Positions 45,441-56,169 of a DNA stretch of 64,000 nt are shown one piece after another. Origin of the DNA: Enterobacter asburiae (lineage in GTDB: Bacteria; Pseudomonadota; Gammaproteobacteria; Enterobacterales; Enterobacteriaceae); contig JAAQVN010000001.1 in the NCBI GenBank assembly GCA_011754535.1, positions 1,116,001 through 1,180,000 of the forward strand, given 5' to 3'. The notes under the pieces are model-generated. The model was not told where the DNA came from and searched no databases. It saw only the letters and a list, made by a program, of their open reading frames with translations. Each line of letters starts with the position of its first letter. Positions within the stretch are counted from its first letter, which is position 1. The position numbers and the translations under genes are program-made.

Positions 45441-46301
45441 TCAACCGCGATTACGCATTACCCCTTCCTGCACCGTAGAAGCGACCAGCACGCCGTCCTG
45501 AGTATAAAACTCTCCACGCACAAACCCGCGAGCGCTCGACGCTGAGGTACTCTCCACGCTGTAAAGCAGCCACTCGTTCATATTGAACGGACGATGGAAC
45601 CACATGGAGTGATCGATGGTCGCGACCTGCATCCCTTTTTCAAGGAAGCCAACGCCGTGCGGCTGTAGCGCAACCGGCAGGAAGTTGAAGTCTGACGCGT
45701 AGCCCAGCAGATACTGATGCACGCGGAAATCTTCCGGCACGGTACCGTTGGCGCGGATCCAGACCTGGCGTTTCGGCTCGGCGGTATGGCCTTTCATTGG
45801 GTTATGGAACTCAACCGGGCGGATCTCCAGCGGCTTATCGCAGAGAAACTTCTCTTTAACCTGCGGCGGAAGCAGATGCGCCAGCGCGCGGGCGATATCG
45901 GTCTCTGACTTAAGTTCGTCAGGCGACGGTGCTGGCGGCATCACTTTCTGATGCTCATACCCCGGCTCCGGTGCCTGGAAAGAGGCGGTCATATAAAAGA
46001 TCGGCTTACCGTTCTGAACGGCCGCCACGCGGCGAGCGCTGAAGCTGTTGCCGTCTCGCAGAACTTCAACGTCATACACGATCGGTTTAGCACTGTCGCC
46101 AGGGCGTAAGAAATAGCTGTGGAATGAGTGCACCAGACGGTCTGCAGGGACAGTCTCCTTTGCAGCGTACAATGCTTGTCCGACGACTTGCCCGCCGAAC
46201 ACCTGACGTAAGCCCAGGTCTTCGCTCTGTCCGCGAAAGAGTCCTTCCTCAATTTTTTCCAGATTCAGTAATGTCAGCAGATTGTTCAGTGCCTGACTCA
46301 T
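45441..46301 (-). CDS. tesB: Acyl-CoA thioesterase II
   Basis: TesB hydrolyses medium- and long-chain acyl-CoA. The 286-residue protein consists of two hot-dog domains; the family stretches [13 protein letters not shown] (about 35) and [13 protein letters not shown] (about 200, catalytic Asp) and a late Gln in [12 protein letters not shown] are present. Length equals E. coli TesB. Its stop is 4 bp from the 95-bp array. Confidence 0.97.
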   Translation of the reverse strand: MSQALNNLLTLLNLEKIEEGLFRGQSEDLGLRQVFGGQVVGQALYAAKETVPADRLVHSFHSYFLRPGDSAKPIVYDVEVLRDGNSFSARRVAAVQNGKPIFYMTASFQAPEPGYEHQKVMPPAPSPDELKSETDIARALAHLLPPQVKEKFLCDKPLEIRPVEFHNPMKGHTAEPKRQVWIRANGTVPEDFRVHQYLLGYASDFNFLPVALQPHGVGFLEKGMQVATIDHSMWFHRPFNMNEWLLYSVESTSASSARGFVRGEFYTQDGVLVASTVQEGVMRNRG

Positions 46302-46504
46302 AGTTGCCCTCAGTAAACGCCGCAGCGAAAGATAGGCAGAGTATAACGCAGAAATGAAAGTGGTCCGATGGGTAGAATAATCTGAATGTCGGTACGTTTT
46401 TAGGCATTAATCGGTGATCTGTGCCACACTTAAAAACGTTATGTGATTGAAACGACATCGGATGGGATCGATCCCGCTGGTGCATTGATGATAAGGAGAC
46501 TTCA

Positions 46505-47032
46505 ATGAAACTCGTGCCCATGCTAAGTGGTGTAGCTATTGCGGTGGCGTTGTCCGCCTGTACCGGTAAGAGCGCCCAGGTGCCGGTGCCAGCTGCAGAT
46601 CCGAACGGGATTAATACCCTTTCACAGCAATCCATTCAGCAGCCTAACGTTTCCGGTACAATCTGGATTAAACAGAGAGTCGCGCTGCCGCCGGATGCGG
46701 TATTAACGGTAACGCTGTCTGATGCTTCCCTGGCCGACGCACCGTCGAAAGTTCTGGCCCAGCGTGCGGTCCGTACTGAAGGTAAGCAGGCTCCGTTTAG
46801 CTTCGTGTTGCCGTATAACCCGTCAGACGTGCAGCCGAATGCCCGTATCCTGCTGAGCGCAGCGGTAACCATCAACGGCAAGCTTGTCTTTATCACCGAT
46901 ACGGTTCAGGAAGCGATTAATCACGGTGGAACCAAAATTGACCTGAATCTGGTACCGGTGCAGCAAACCGAAGTCCCGGTTGCTCCACAGACCAATCAGC
47001 CGTCCCTGCCAACCCCACCGACTCAGATGTAA
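46505..47032 (+). CDS. ybaY: YbaY family lipoprotein
   Basis: The 175-residue product has a lipoprotein signal (MKLVPMLSGVAIAVALSAC, Cys19) and a YbaY/META-like domain containing ISGTIWIKQR-type and DAVLTVTLSDASLAD stretches, followed by a Pro/Thr/Gln-rich tail. E. coli YbaY is slightly longer. Proposed involvement in polysaccharide metabolism is unproven. AAGGAGACTTCA precedes the ATG. Confidence 0.92.
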   Translation: MKLVPMLSGVAIAVALSACTGKSAQVPVPAADPNGINTLSQQSIQQPNVSGTIWIKQRVALPPDAVLTVTLSDASLADAPSKVLAQRAVRTEGKQAPFSFVLPYNPSDVQPNARILLSAAVTINGKLVFITDTVQEAINHGGTKIDLNLVPVQQTEVPVAPQTNQPSLPTPPTQM

Positions 47033-47043
47033 TTGTTGCTATT

Positions 47044-47067
47044 ACCCTCTCCTTCGGGGGAGGGTTT
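47044..47067. terminator. Bidirectional terminator between ybaY and ybaZ
   Basis: ACCCTCTCC, TTCG loop, GGGGAGGGT, then TTTAA. It ends at the stop codon of the convergent ybaZ. Confidence 0.65.
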
Positions 47068-47377
47068 AATACACCCAGCGGTACTTCTGTAGATCAATCT
47101 GTCCTGCTCCTGACACCTGCACACCCTCTGAAAGTAATGCCTGACGCTGACGCTGGAGATCCGGCCCGGTTAACGAGATGGCGCCATGACGGTTCACCAC
47201 CCTGTGCCAGGGCAGCGTACTCCCTTCCGGCAGCCGCTTCAGAACGCCTCCAACCTGTCGCGCCGCGCGGGGAGAACCGGCCAGCCGTGCGACATCACCG
47301 TAAGTGGTGACGTAGCCTTCCGGAATCGAGGCCACGATTTGCCATACGCGCTGTGGAAAGGAGTCGTGTTCGTCCAT
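47066..47377 (-). CDS. ybaZ: Alkyltransferase-like protein YbaZ
   Basis: YbaZ (Atl) binds O6-alkylguanine in DNA and directs the lesion to nucleotide excision repair; it cannot transfer the alkyl group because the active Cys is replaced by Trp. The 103-residue protein shows exactly this: Trp57 in STLPWHRVVN, where alkyltransferases have PCHRV. The DNA-binding HTH is RLAGSPRAARQVGGVLKR. E. coli annotations carry an N-terminal extension that is not seen here. Confidence 0.95.
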   Translation of the reverse strand: MDEHDSFPQRVWQIVASIPEGYVTTYGDVARLAGSPRAARQVGGVLKRLPEGSTLPWHRVVNRHGAISLTGPDLQRQRQALLSEGVQVSGAGQIDLQKYRWVY

Positions 47378-47477
47378 ACCTTCACCTGTAGGGTTGTCTG
47401 GACCGTCATGGTAAACGAAGATCGTCGTGTTTGCTGCGTCTGTTTGCGCAAGAAACCAGCATCCGGTTTGTGGTCGC

Positions 47478-47506
47478 TTGCAATTGAGGCTTTGCGCAGG
47501 GATAAT
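47478..47506 (+). promoter_or_regulatory. Sigma-70 promoter of ffs
   Basis: TTGCAA (47478-47483), 17-bp spacer, GATAAT (47501-47506). The predicted start near 47513 gives a precursor with about 25 extra 5' nucleotides, like the E. coli 4.5S RNA precursor. Confidence 0.8.
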
Positions 47507-47538
47507 GCGCCAGCGCGTTGGTTATCAACGCTCTCAAT

Positions 47539-47652
47539 GGGGGCTCTGTTGGTTCTCCCGCAACGCTACTCTGTTCACCAGGTCAGGTCCGGAAGGAAGC
47601 AGCCAGGGCAGACGACGTGGGTGCCGGGATGTAGCTGGCAGGGCCCCCACCC
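47539..47652 (+). ncRNA. ffs: 4.5S RNA (signal recognition particle RNA)
   Basis: This 114-nt gene is nearly identical to E. coli ffs. It begins GGGGGCTCTGTTGGTTCTCC and ends with the pairing GGGCCCCCACCC. The conserved Ffh-binding core GTCAGGTCCGGAAGGAAGCA, with its GGAA tetraloop, is intact. The RNA pairs with Ffh to target membrane proteins to FtsY and SecYEG. Confidence 0.98.
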
Positions 47653-47737
47653 ATTTCTGGCCTCATCCGATCTTTCCTGTTTCCGTCTCTTTTTAGCCTT
47701 TATTCCACAAAAATAGAATGCCTATACCATGTAATAT

Positions 47738-47759
47738 ATATTTCATCGCTTTGAAATAT
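47738..47759. promoter_or_regulatory. Inverted repeat upstream of the small two-gene operon
   Basis: ATATTTCA (47738-47745) and TGAAATAT (47752-47759) are exact inverted repeats with a 6-bp spacer, in a very A+T-rich stretch (47700-47890) after ffs. It is a candidate operator for the ribbon-helix-helix-like product at 47904; the link is inferred from position only. Confidence 0.45.
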
Positions 47760-47903
47760 TATTGTCATAAACCTGTAATAATAGACTGGCATTTTATAAT
47801 TGGACGTCTATTTTTCGTCAAAACTCAAAAAAATATAGAACTGGATAACAGTGATAACTTCGTGTATTAAATAAAGTACTTATTCCGAAGGGAAGTGACA
47901 AAC

Positions 47904-48155
47904 ATGGCTACTGCAGTTTTAAATGTTAAAATTGACGAAGCGCTAAAAGAAAGACTCCGCCACTATGCGGAAGTAAATAACGAGAATTTAAGCGTGACCA
48001 CAGAGAAACTGCTGCTGCTGGCGTTTGAAGCAGTAGAAGAGGCGGGAGTATCGGAAGAGGATATTGATAATCAGCATACGGAAGAAGAGAGTGTTTCTCC
48101 TTTTACTCCTAAAGAAATCAAGGCGCTACGTAAACTTCTGAAGAAGAGAAAATGA
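47904..48155 (+). CDS. Small ribbon-helix-helix-like protein of unknown function
   Basis: The 83-residue product starts MATAVLNVKIDEALKERLR, a beta-strand followed by a helix, then LSVTTEKLLLLAFEAV as a second helix. This is the layout of ribbon-helix-helix DNA-binding proteins such as RelB/DinJ-type antitoxins. A strongly acidic linker (EEAGVSEEDIDNQHTEEE) and a basic tail (KALRKLLKKRK) follow. AAGGGAAG lies 9 nt before the ATG; a GTG three codons upstream is possible. It overlaps the next gene in an ATGA junction. I do not recognise the family. Confidence 0.75.
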   Translation: MATAVLNVKIDEALKERLRHYAEVNNENLSVTTEKLLLLAFEAVEEAGVSEEDIDNQHTEEESVSPFTPKEIKALRKLLKKRK

Positions 48156-48367
48156 AACAACAACTGTCAACTGCCAGTGACTACAACGAGGCCTGCGATC
48201 TGTTGCGTTCAGGCTACGTGAAGCATGTACGTCTTGGCTGGAATGTTGGAAGCGATGAGTTCTTTCGTATTGCGTCTGACTGGTGTGATACTGGTGCAAA
48301 AATAAAGAAAGACGGTGATAACTTCGTTATTTCATTGAAAGGCTTCCCGATTCCTCCTCAACACTAA
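48152..48367 (+). CDS. Small protein of unknown function, coupled to the previous gene
   Basis: The 71-residue product begins MKQQLSTASDYNEACDLLR and ends FPIPPQH. It has two Cys, is predicted to be alpha/beta (helix, strand VKHVRLGW, helix FFRIASDWC, strand NFVISLK), and has no signal peptide or membrane helix. Its start overlaps the stop of the preceding gene (ATGA), so both are made from one message. The DNA-binding-like first gene and small second gene resemble a toxin-antitoxin layout, but no known toxin fold can be claimed. A strong terminator follows. Confidence 0.7.
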   Translation: MKQQLSTASDYNEACDLLRSGYVKHVRLGWNVGSDEFFRIASDWCDTGAKIKKDGDNFVISLKGFPIPPQH

Positions 48368-48381
48368 ATCACTGACCAGTG

Positions 48382-48421
48382 AAAACTGCTGACTGCATAT
48401 ATTACAGTCAGCAGTTTTTAT
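48382..48421. terminator. Strong bidirectional terminator after the small operon
   Basis: AAAACTGCTGACTG and CAGTCAGCAGTTTT are exact inverted repeats of 14 bp around CATATATTA, with T runs on both strands. It lies between the small operon and the convergent yczR. Confidence 0.9.
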
Positions 48422-48448
48422 TTTATGATCCAGTTCAAAATTTGAATA

Positions 48449-49870
48449 TTAAACCAGGCTGCGTTTGACTGCTGGCGTATTTGAATTTAGCGCGATCCAT
48501 AATGGTTTAATCCGCAGTAACGCCGCTTCCAGCTCCGCTGGCTCCAGCGAAAAGGGCATACGTAAAAAGCGATCAAACGCCCCCGATAAGCCAAACCGCG
48601 TCCCGGTTCCCAGGTTAATCCCGATGATTTCTGCCCGTGCGGCAAGCTGTGTCCCCATCATGCCTGGAAGCTCAATCCAGTAAGAGAGCCCGCCTTCCGC
48701 CTCATGGAACTTCCACTCCGGGAAATGTTCTCGCAGCAGGTCACTGCAGCGATCGCGGCGTTCCGCCAGCATCTTGCGGCGAGCGGGAAGAAAACGTTCG
48801 CTGTTGTCGATAAGCCACAGCGTCGCCAGCTGCTCCAGCAGCGGCGAGCCTAGATCCAGCGTATCGCGCGTCTGGGTAAGGGTGGCGATGGTGCGCGAGG
48901 AGGCGCGGATCCAGCCAAGACGCAGACCGCCCCAGAAGCTTTTTCCGGTAGAGCCTAACGTAATTACGTTGGCCTGTGGGTTAAACGATGCCAGCGGTGG
49001 TGGCGGAGGCGAATCAAACCAGAGATCGACCATTGTTTCATCCACGACCAGCGCCGTGCGGGTTTGGGCAGCAATATCGGCGATAGCCTGACGGGTGGCG
49101 ATATCCATACATCGCCCGGTTGGGTTGTGAAAATCTGGCATCAGATAGGCCAGGCGCGGCGCCGTCTGGGCAAGCGTTGCGGCAAAGCCATCCGTATCCC
49201 AGCCGGTTTCCGGCAGCGACACCCCGACAGGCCGACACTGCGCCCCCTGAATGGCGGCAATCGCCAGCGGATAGGTGGGATGATCGACCACGACGCGGTC
49301 CCCCGGCCCGGTCATCATCCGCAGCACCAGCGCAAACCCGCTGACGGCACCGTTGACCACCATCACCTCGTCTGCGCGGGTAGGCAGACCCCGCGCGGTA
49401 TAGCGTGCCGCAATCGCCTCACGCAGGGCAGGAAGCCCAAGCTGATCGTAGCCCGTCAGCGAGAGGTGCTGGGTAATGGCCGTGAGCGCATGGGTGTAAG
49501 CCTGGTGGATCTCCGGTCCGGCATTGAGGGCGGCAGTGGAGAGATCCAGGGCGGCGCTCGCCGCTGAAAGGGTGGGAACGGCGCGCGCATTCGGGAGTAT
49601 GACGCGCGACCCGCTGCCGTGGCGGCTTTCAAGGTATCCCTCTTCACGCAGGTGGGTGAGGGCGCTGCTGACGGTGGTTCTGCTCACGTTCAGCGCCGCG
49701 GCCAGTTCCCGTTCGCCCGGCAGGCGTGTGTGCAGCGCCAGCCGGCCATCAAGGATTAACAGGCGCAGCGCGTCAGCCAGCTGGCGCCAGAGCGGCGTGC
49801 GGGATGAGGTTTGCTGCCAGTGCCCTAAAAGGCGCACCAAAGACTGGCTTCCGAAGCGGCGTGATGACAT
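48449..49870 (-). CDS. yczR: MocR-type regulator of the YczR group
   Basis: MocR regulators fuse a GntR winged helix to a PLP-binding aminotransferase-like domain. The 473-residue protein has the HTH at about 25-85 (GERELAAALNVSRTTVSSAL) and the aminotransferase part from about 110, with the PLP Lys in LGSTGKSFWGGLRLG. It is divergent from a YczE-type membrane gene, the pairing that defines the YczR group. The start at 49870 (MSSRRFGSQ) is chosen from the HTH position; the open frame continues 24 codons upstream into the intergenic operator. Confidence 0.85.
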   Translation of the reverse strand: MSSRRFGSQSLVRLLGHWQQTSSRTPLWRQLADALRLLILDGRLALHTRLPGERELAAALNVSRTTVSSALTHLREEGYLESRHGSGSRVILPNARAVPTLSAASAALDLSTAALNAGPEIHQAYTHALTAITQHLSLTGYDQLGLPALREAIAARYTARGLPTRADEVMVVNGAVSGFALVLRMMTGPGDRVVVDHPTYPLAIAAIQGAQCRPVGVSLPETGWDTDGFAATLAQTAPRLAYLMPDFHNPTGRCMDIATRQAIADIAAQTRTALVVDETMVDLWFDSPPPPPLASFNPQANVITLGSTGKSFWGGLRLGWIRASSRTIATLTQTRDTLDLGSPLLEQLATLWLIDNSERFLPARRKMLAERRDRCSDLLREHFPEWKFHEAEGGLSYWIELPGMMGTQLAARAEIIGINLGTGTRFGLSGAFDRFLRMPFSLEPAELEAALLRIKPLWIALNSNTPAVKRSLV

Positions 49871-49875
49871 ATGCA

Positions 49876-49897
49876 GTCCACTATTTAAAAACTGGAC
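49876..49897. promoter_or_regulatory. Candidate YczR operator in the yczR/yczE gap
   Basis: GTCCA (49876-49880) and TGGAC (49893-49897) face each other across an A+T-rich 12-bp spacer in the divergent promoter region. MocR regulators typically bind repeats containing TGGAC-like cores. Assignment is by position and resemblance. Confidence 0.5.
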
Positions 49898-49957
49898 ATT
49901 AATCTTAGTGCCATTTTGGGTCAGGATGAAAGTCGGGTTCACTGGAGAAGATAAAAA

Positions 49958-50569
49958 ATGGTACGTCGTCTGCTACAACTTTATGTCGGTTTAGGGCTGT
50001 ATGGGCTTTCAACCGCGATGTTTATTCGCGCCGATCTGGGGGTCGATCCGTGGGATGTGTTTCATCTTGGCGTGGGAATTCAGCTGGGTATGAGCATCGG
50101 GACGGTGATCATTTTGACCGGTGCTGCGGTGCTGCTGCTGTGGATCCCACTGCGTCAGATGCCCGGTCTTGGCACGATCAGCAACGTAATTTGTATTGGT
50201 CTGGCGGCGGACGCCAGTATGGCGCTGCTCCCCGAACTGAGTTCGTTACCCGTGCGCATCGCTTTCCTGGTGTCGGGCATCGTGATGAACGCGATTGCCA
50301 CCAGCATGTACATCGGCGCCGGTTTTGGGCCTGGCCCGCGCGACGGCCTGATGACCGGCATTCATGCCCGGCTGGGATGGTCCATTCGCAGCGTGCGTAC
50401 CTCCATCGAAGTGTCCGTCCTGCTGATTGGGTGCGTGCTGGGGGGCTCGTTTGGGGTGGGGACCGTAGTGTACGCTCTGACCATTGGCCCGCTTATTCAG
50501 CTCTGCTTGCCCTGGTTCCGCCAGAAGCCGCGCGGTGAGAAAATACCGCAGCCGGAGCGGGTTGTTTGA
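49958..50569 (+). CDS. yczE: YczE/YitT-family membrane protein
   Basis: The 203-residue hydrophobic protein has about five membrane helices, starting MVRRLLQLYVGLGLYGLS, with the family stretches RADLGVDPWDVFHLG and GAGFGPGPRDGLMTG (conserved Gly/Pro/Asp). It belongs to the YczE/YyaS/YitT membrane family, whose transport substrate is unknown. It is divergent from the MocR gene and is the probable regulated target. A lac-type operator copy starts one base after its stop. Confidence 0.85.
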   Translation: MVRRLLQLYVGLGLYGLSTAMFIRADLGVDPWDVFHLGVGIQLGMSIGTVIILTGAAVLLLWIPLRQMPGLGTISNVICIGLAADASMALLPELSSLPVRIAFLVSGIVMNAIATSMYIGAGFGPGPRDGLMTGIHARLGWSIRSVRTSIEVSVLLIGCVLGGSFGVGTVVYALTIGPLIQLCLPWFRQKPRGEKIPQPERVV

Positions 50570-50586
50570 TTTGCGAAGCGCTCACA
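50570..50586 (-). promoter_or_regulatory. lac operator copy upstream of lacI
   Basis: The 17-mer TTTGCGAAGCGCTCACA is the exact reverse complement of the operator at 51793-51809 before lacZ. It lies 60 bp before the lacI start, so LacI probably represses its own gene and may loop DNA across about 1.22 kb. Confidence 0.8.
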
Positions 50587-50645
50587 TGCTTTAACGGCAT
50601 TGCTGTGCCAGAATAGACGCTTCGAAAATAGCGATGCCGGAACGC

Positions 50646-51716
50646 ATGAAAGCAATCACACTCTATGATGTTGCCCTCCTTGCGGGGGTTTCTTATCAGA
50701 CCGTTTCCCGCGTGATTAACGACGCGGAGCACGTCTCTGCCCGCACGCGTGAAAAGGTGCAGCAGGCGATGGCGGAGCTGCATTACGTCCCCAACCTGCG
50801 GGCGCAGCAGCTGGCGGGTAAACGCACCCGTACTCTGGGCCTCATCACCACCGATCTGGCGCTGCATGCGCCCTCGCAAATTGTGTCGGCGGTAAAATCC
50901 CGGGCTGCAGAGCAGGGGGCGAGCGTCCTGATTTCCATGGTGGAGCAGCCTCATCAGTGCCAGGCCGCGCTTCAGGCGCTGCTGGCGCAGCGGGTAGACG
51001 CGCTGCTGGTAAATGTGCCGCTTGACGATCCGCTCGCCGAAGAGCTCATGGCGCTGGCGACGCCTGTACCGGTGCTGTTCCTCGACGTGTCGCCGTCAGC
51101 ACAGGTAAATAGCCTCGTGTTTAACGCCGGGGAAGGGGCGCGCCTGGGCGTTGAACATCTGCTTTCGCTGGGGCATCGGCATATTGCCCTGCTGAGCGGG
51201 CCGGAAAGCTCGGTTTCCGCGCGCGCGCGTCTGGCGGGGTGGAAAGCAACGCTGGCACAGGCAGGTCTTGACGCGGTTGCGGTAGCTTACGGTGACTGGA
51301 GCGCGGCCAGCGGCTATGAGAAGGGACACGTGCTGCTCTCGGGGGCGGTATTACCGGATGCCATTCTGGTGGCGAACGATCAGATGGCGCTTGGGGTGAT
51401 GCGCGCCTGTGCGGAAAAAGGGATCGCTGTTCCCGGTCAGATATCGGTGGTCGGGTTTGACGATACGGCCGACAGCGCCTGGTTTTCCCCACCGCTGACG
51501 ACCATTCGTCAGGCGTTTCGCGAGGCGGGCGAGCGCAGCGTGCAGTGGTTGCTGGACCCCTCCGGGGACGAGGAATGCTGGCAGGTTCAGCTGCCGGTGA
51601 CGCTGGTTACCCGCCACTCCAGCGCGCGCCGCACCCCGAAGCAGGTCGAACGAGAGGATCTGGCGCAGCAGCTCAGAAGCCTGGCACTCCTTGCCGAGCA
51701 GCTTGCCCGCAAATAA
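50646..51716 (+). CDS. lacI: Lactose operon repressor LacI
   Basis: The 356-residue protein has the LacI headpiece (MKAITLYDVALLAGVSYQTV, then SRVINDAEHVS), the hinge (LAGKRTRTLG) and a periplasmic-binding-protein-like core with DRYFE-type elements VGFDDTADSAWF. The C-terminal Leu-rich helix LAQQLRSLALLAEQLARK is the tetramerisation motif of LacI, so a looping tetramer is expected. I start at 50646 by alignment with E. coli LacI (MKPVTLYDVA); an ATG four codons earlier (50634) is possible. It precedes lacZ on the same strand. Confidence 0.94.
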   Translation: MKAITLYDVALLAGVSYQTVSRVINDAEHVSARTREKVQQAMAELHYVPNLRAQQLAGKRTRTLGLITTDLALHAPSQIVSAVKSRAAEQGASVLISMVEQPHQCQAALQALLAQRVDALLVNVPLDDPLAEELMALATPVPVLFLDVSPSAQVNSLVFNAGEGARLGVEHLLSLGHRHIALLSGPESSVSARARLAGWKATLAQAGLDAVAVAYGDWSAASGYEKGHVLLSGAVLPDAILVANDQMALGVMRACAEKGIAVPGQISVVGFDDTADSAWFSPPLTTIRQAFREAGERSVQWLLDPSGDEECWQVQLPVTLVTRHSSARRTPKQVEREDLAQQLRSLALLAEQLARK

Positions 51717-51721
51717 AACTT

Positions 51722-54908
<3,187 letters not shown>

Positions 54909-54947
54909 CTGACCATTCAGATGCGGTCACATGGCGTGGCCGCAGGC

Positions 54948-55763
54948 TTACGCCAGAATGCCGCTCAGGCCATGCAGGCTCATGTAAATCCCTACCACGA
55001 TAATTAGCGCCGCGGAGATCCACGGCGCTTTGCGGGAAAGTTCGCTAAATCCGGGCCAGCGTTTTGTCGCGTGCTTAAGACTTAAGGCGGCAATCGCGCC
55101 GGAAGCGACCAGCGTTAACGCCAGACCGATACTGAAGCTGAATACCAGCGTCGCGCCGAGCGCAAAATGCTTCAACTGCAGGCAGATTAGCAGAACGGTG
55201 ATGGATGCCGGGCAGGGGATAAGCCCGCCGGTCAGGCCAAACATCGCGATCTGTCCCGTCGTCACGTTTTGCCCGTTAAAACGTCGATTAATATCCTGCG
55301 CGTGCGCGCGCTGGTGGGCGTCCTGCCACTCCTCTTCAACCAGCGGGTGTGCGTGGTGATGGTGATGATCATGATGGTGATGATCATGATGGTGGTCATG
55401 ATCGTGATGATGATCGTGCGGCTGGCTCTCTTTCCAGGTTCGCCACGCCATCCACAGGGCGATCGCAACGATCAACACCCCGGAGATCAGCTGGAACCAG
55501 GGTTCGGACGTATGTGCGTCCCAGCCGCGGCCAAACCATAATCCCGCCATGGCAATGATCCAGACCACCGCCGTATGGGAAAGCGTTGCCGCCAGACCGA
55601 GCAGCACCGCCTGCTTCAGCGTGCCGCGGATAGCCACGATAAAGGCAGCCATCATTGTTTTTGAGTGGCCCGGCTCCAGGCCATGCAGCGCACCGAGCAG
55701 GATAGCGCTGGGAACAAACAGCCAGGCATTACCCTGCTGCAGGAGTGAAGCAAAATCGTTCAT
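54948..55763 (-). CDS. rcnA: Nickel/cobalt efflux protein RcnA
   Basis: RcnA exports Ni(II) and Co(II) across the inner membrane. The 271-residue NicO-family protein has about six membrane helices, the motif GALHGLEPGHSKTMMAAF (about 25-42), and a long cytoplasmic or periplasmic His/Asp-rich loop near residues 117-140 that starts HDHHHDHDHHHDHH. The start at 55763 is chosen by alignment; the frame is open 10 codons upstream. Divergent from rcnR with three RcnR boxes between them. Confidence 0.95.
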   Translation of the reverse strand: MNDFASLLQQGNAWLFVPSAILLGALHGLEPGHSKTMMAAFIVAIRGTLKQAVLLGLAATLSHTAVVWIIAMAGLWFGRGWDAHTSEPWFQLISGVLIVAIALWMAWRTWKESQPHDHHHDHDHHHDHHHHDHHHHHAHPLVEEEWQDAHQRAHAQDINRRFNGQNVTTGQIAMFGLTGGLIPCPASITVLLICLQLKHFALGATLVFSFSIGLALTLVASGAIAALSLKHATKRWPGFSELSRKAPWISAALIIVVGIYMSLHGLSGILA

Positions 55764-55797
55764 TGAAATTTCCAGTGTGGAAAGCGTGCGCAAATAG

Positions 55798-55854
55798 TAC
55801 TCCCCCCCAGTAGAGTAATACTACCCCCCAGTAGAAAAATACTCAGGGGGAGTA
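55798..55854. promoter_or_regulatory. Three RcnR boxes between rcnA and rcnR
   Basis: Three TACT-N7-AGTA sites with C or G tracts: 55798-55812 (seven C), 55819-55833 (A then six C) and 55840-55854 (CA then five G). RcnR of E. coli recognises TACT-G6-N-AGTA. The boxes start 21 bp apart, two helical turns. Confidence 0.88.
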
Positions 55855-55896
55855 GAGCGTGATATGCTTAAAAAGCCAAAACAGAGGGAGACAGAG

Positions 55897-56169
55897 ATGT
55901 CACATACCGTTCGCGACAAGAAGATGTTATTGACTCGCCTGAAGAAAATTCAGGGGCAGAGCACCGCGCTGGAAAAAATGCTCAACAGCGATCACGAATG
56001 TGCCGACGTGCTACAGCAGCTGGCGGCGATCCGTGGAGCGGTCAATGGCATGATGATGCAGGTGATTGAAGGGCATCTTACCGATCATGTCGTGAAAGAG
56101 CCTGAAGAGGCGCAGCGTGAAGCCGATCTTGGCGTCGTGCTGCAGGTGATCAAATCCTATCTTAAGTAG
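55897..56169 (+). CDS. rcnR: Ni/Co-responsive repressor RcnR
   Basis: RcnR is a CsoR/RcnR-family all-helical tetramer that releases rcnA DNA when it binds Ni(II) or Co(II). The 90-residue protein keeps all metal ligands known from E. coli: His3, Cys35, His60 and His64. The start at 55897 (MSHTVRDKK) gives the essential His3; 11 upstream codons are open but not used. It overlaps the convergent pdeB end by 8 bp. Confidence 0.95.
   Translation: MSHTVRDKKMLLTRLKKIQGQSTALEKMLNSDHECADVLQQLAAIRGAVNGMMMQVIEGHLTDHVVKEPEEAQREADLGVVLQVIKSYLK

Noticed and set aside
47186..47716. 176-codon frame running through ybaZ and ffs
   Set aside because: It overlaps the SRP RNA gene completely and is antisense to ybaZ, so coding is very unlikely.
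54909..54947. Remnant of lacY or a terminator after lacZ
   Set aside because: Only a GC-rich imperfect stem without T run is present and no permease codons can be read in any frame.
55369..55425. CAT/ATG-rich simple repeat inside rcnA as a DNA repeat element
   Set aside because: It encodes the His/Asp-rich metal loop of RcnA and is explained by the protein sequence.
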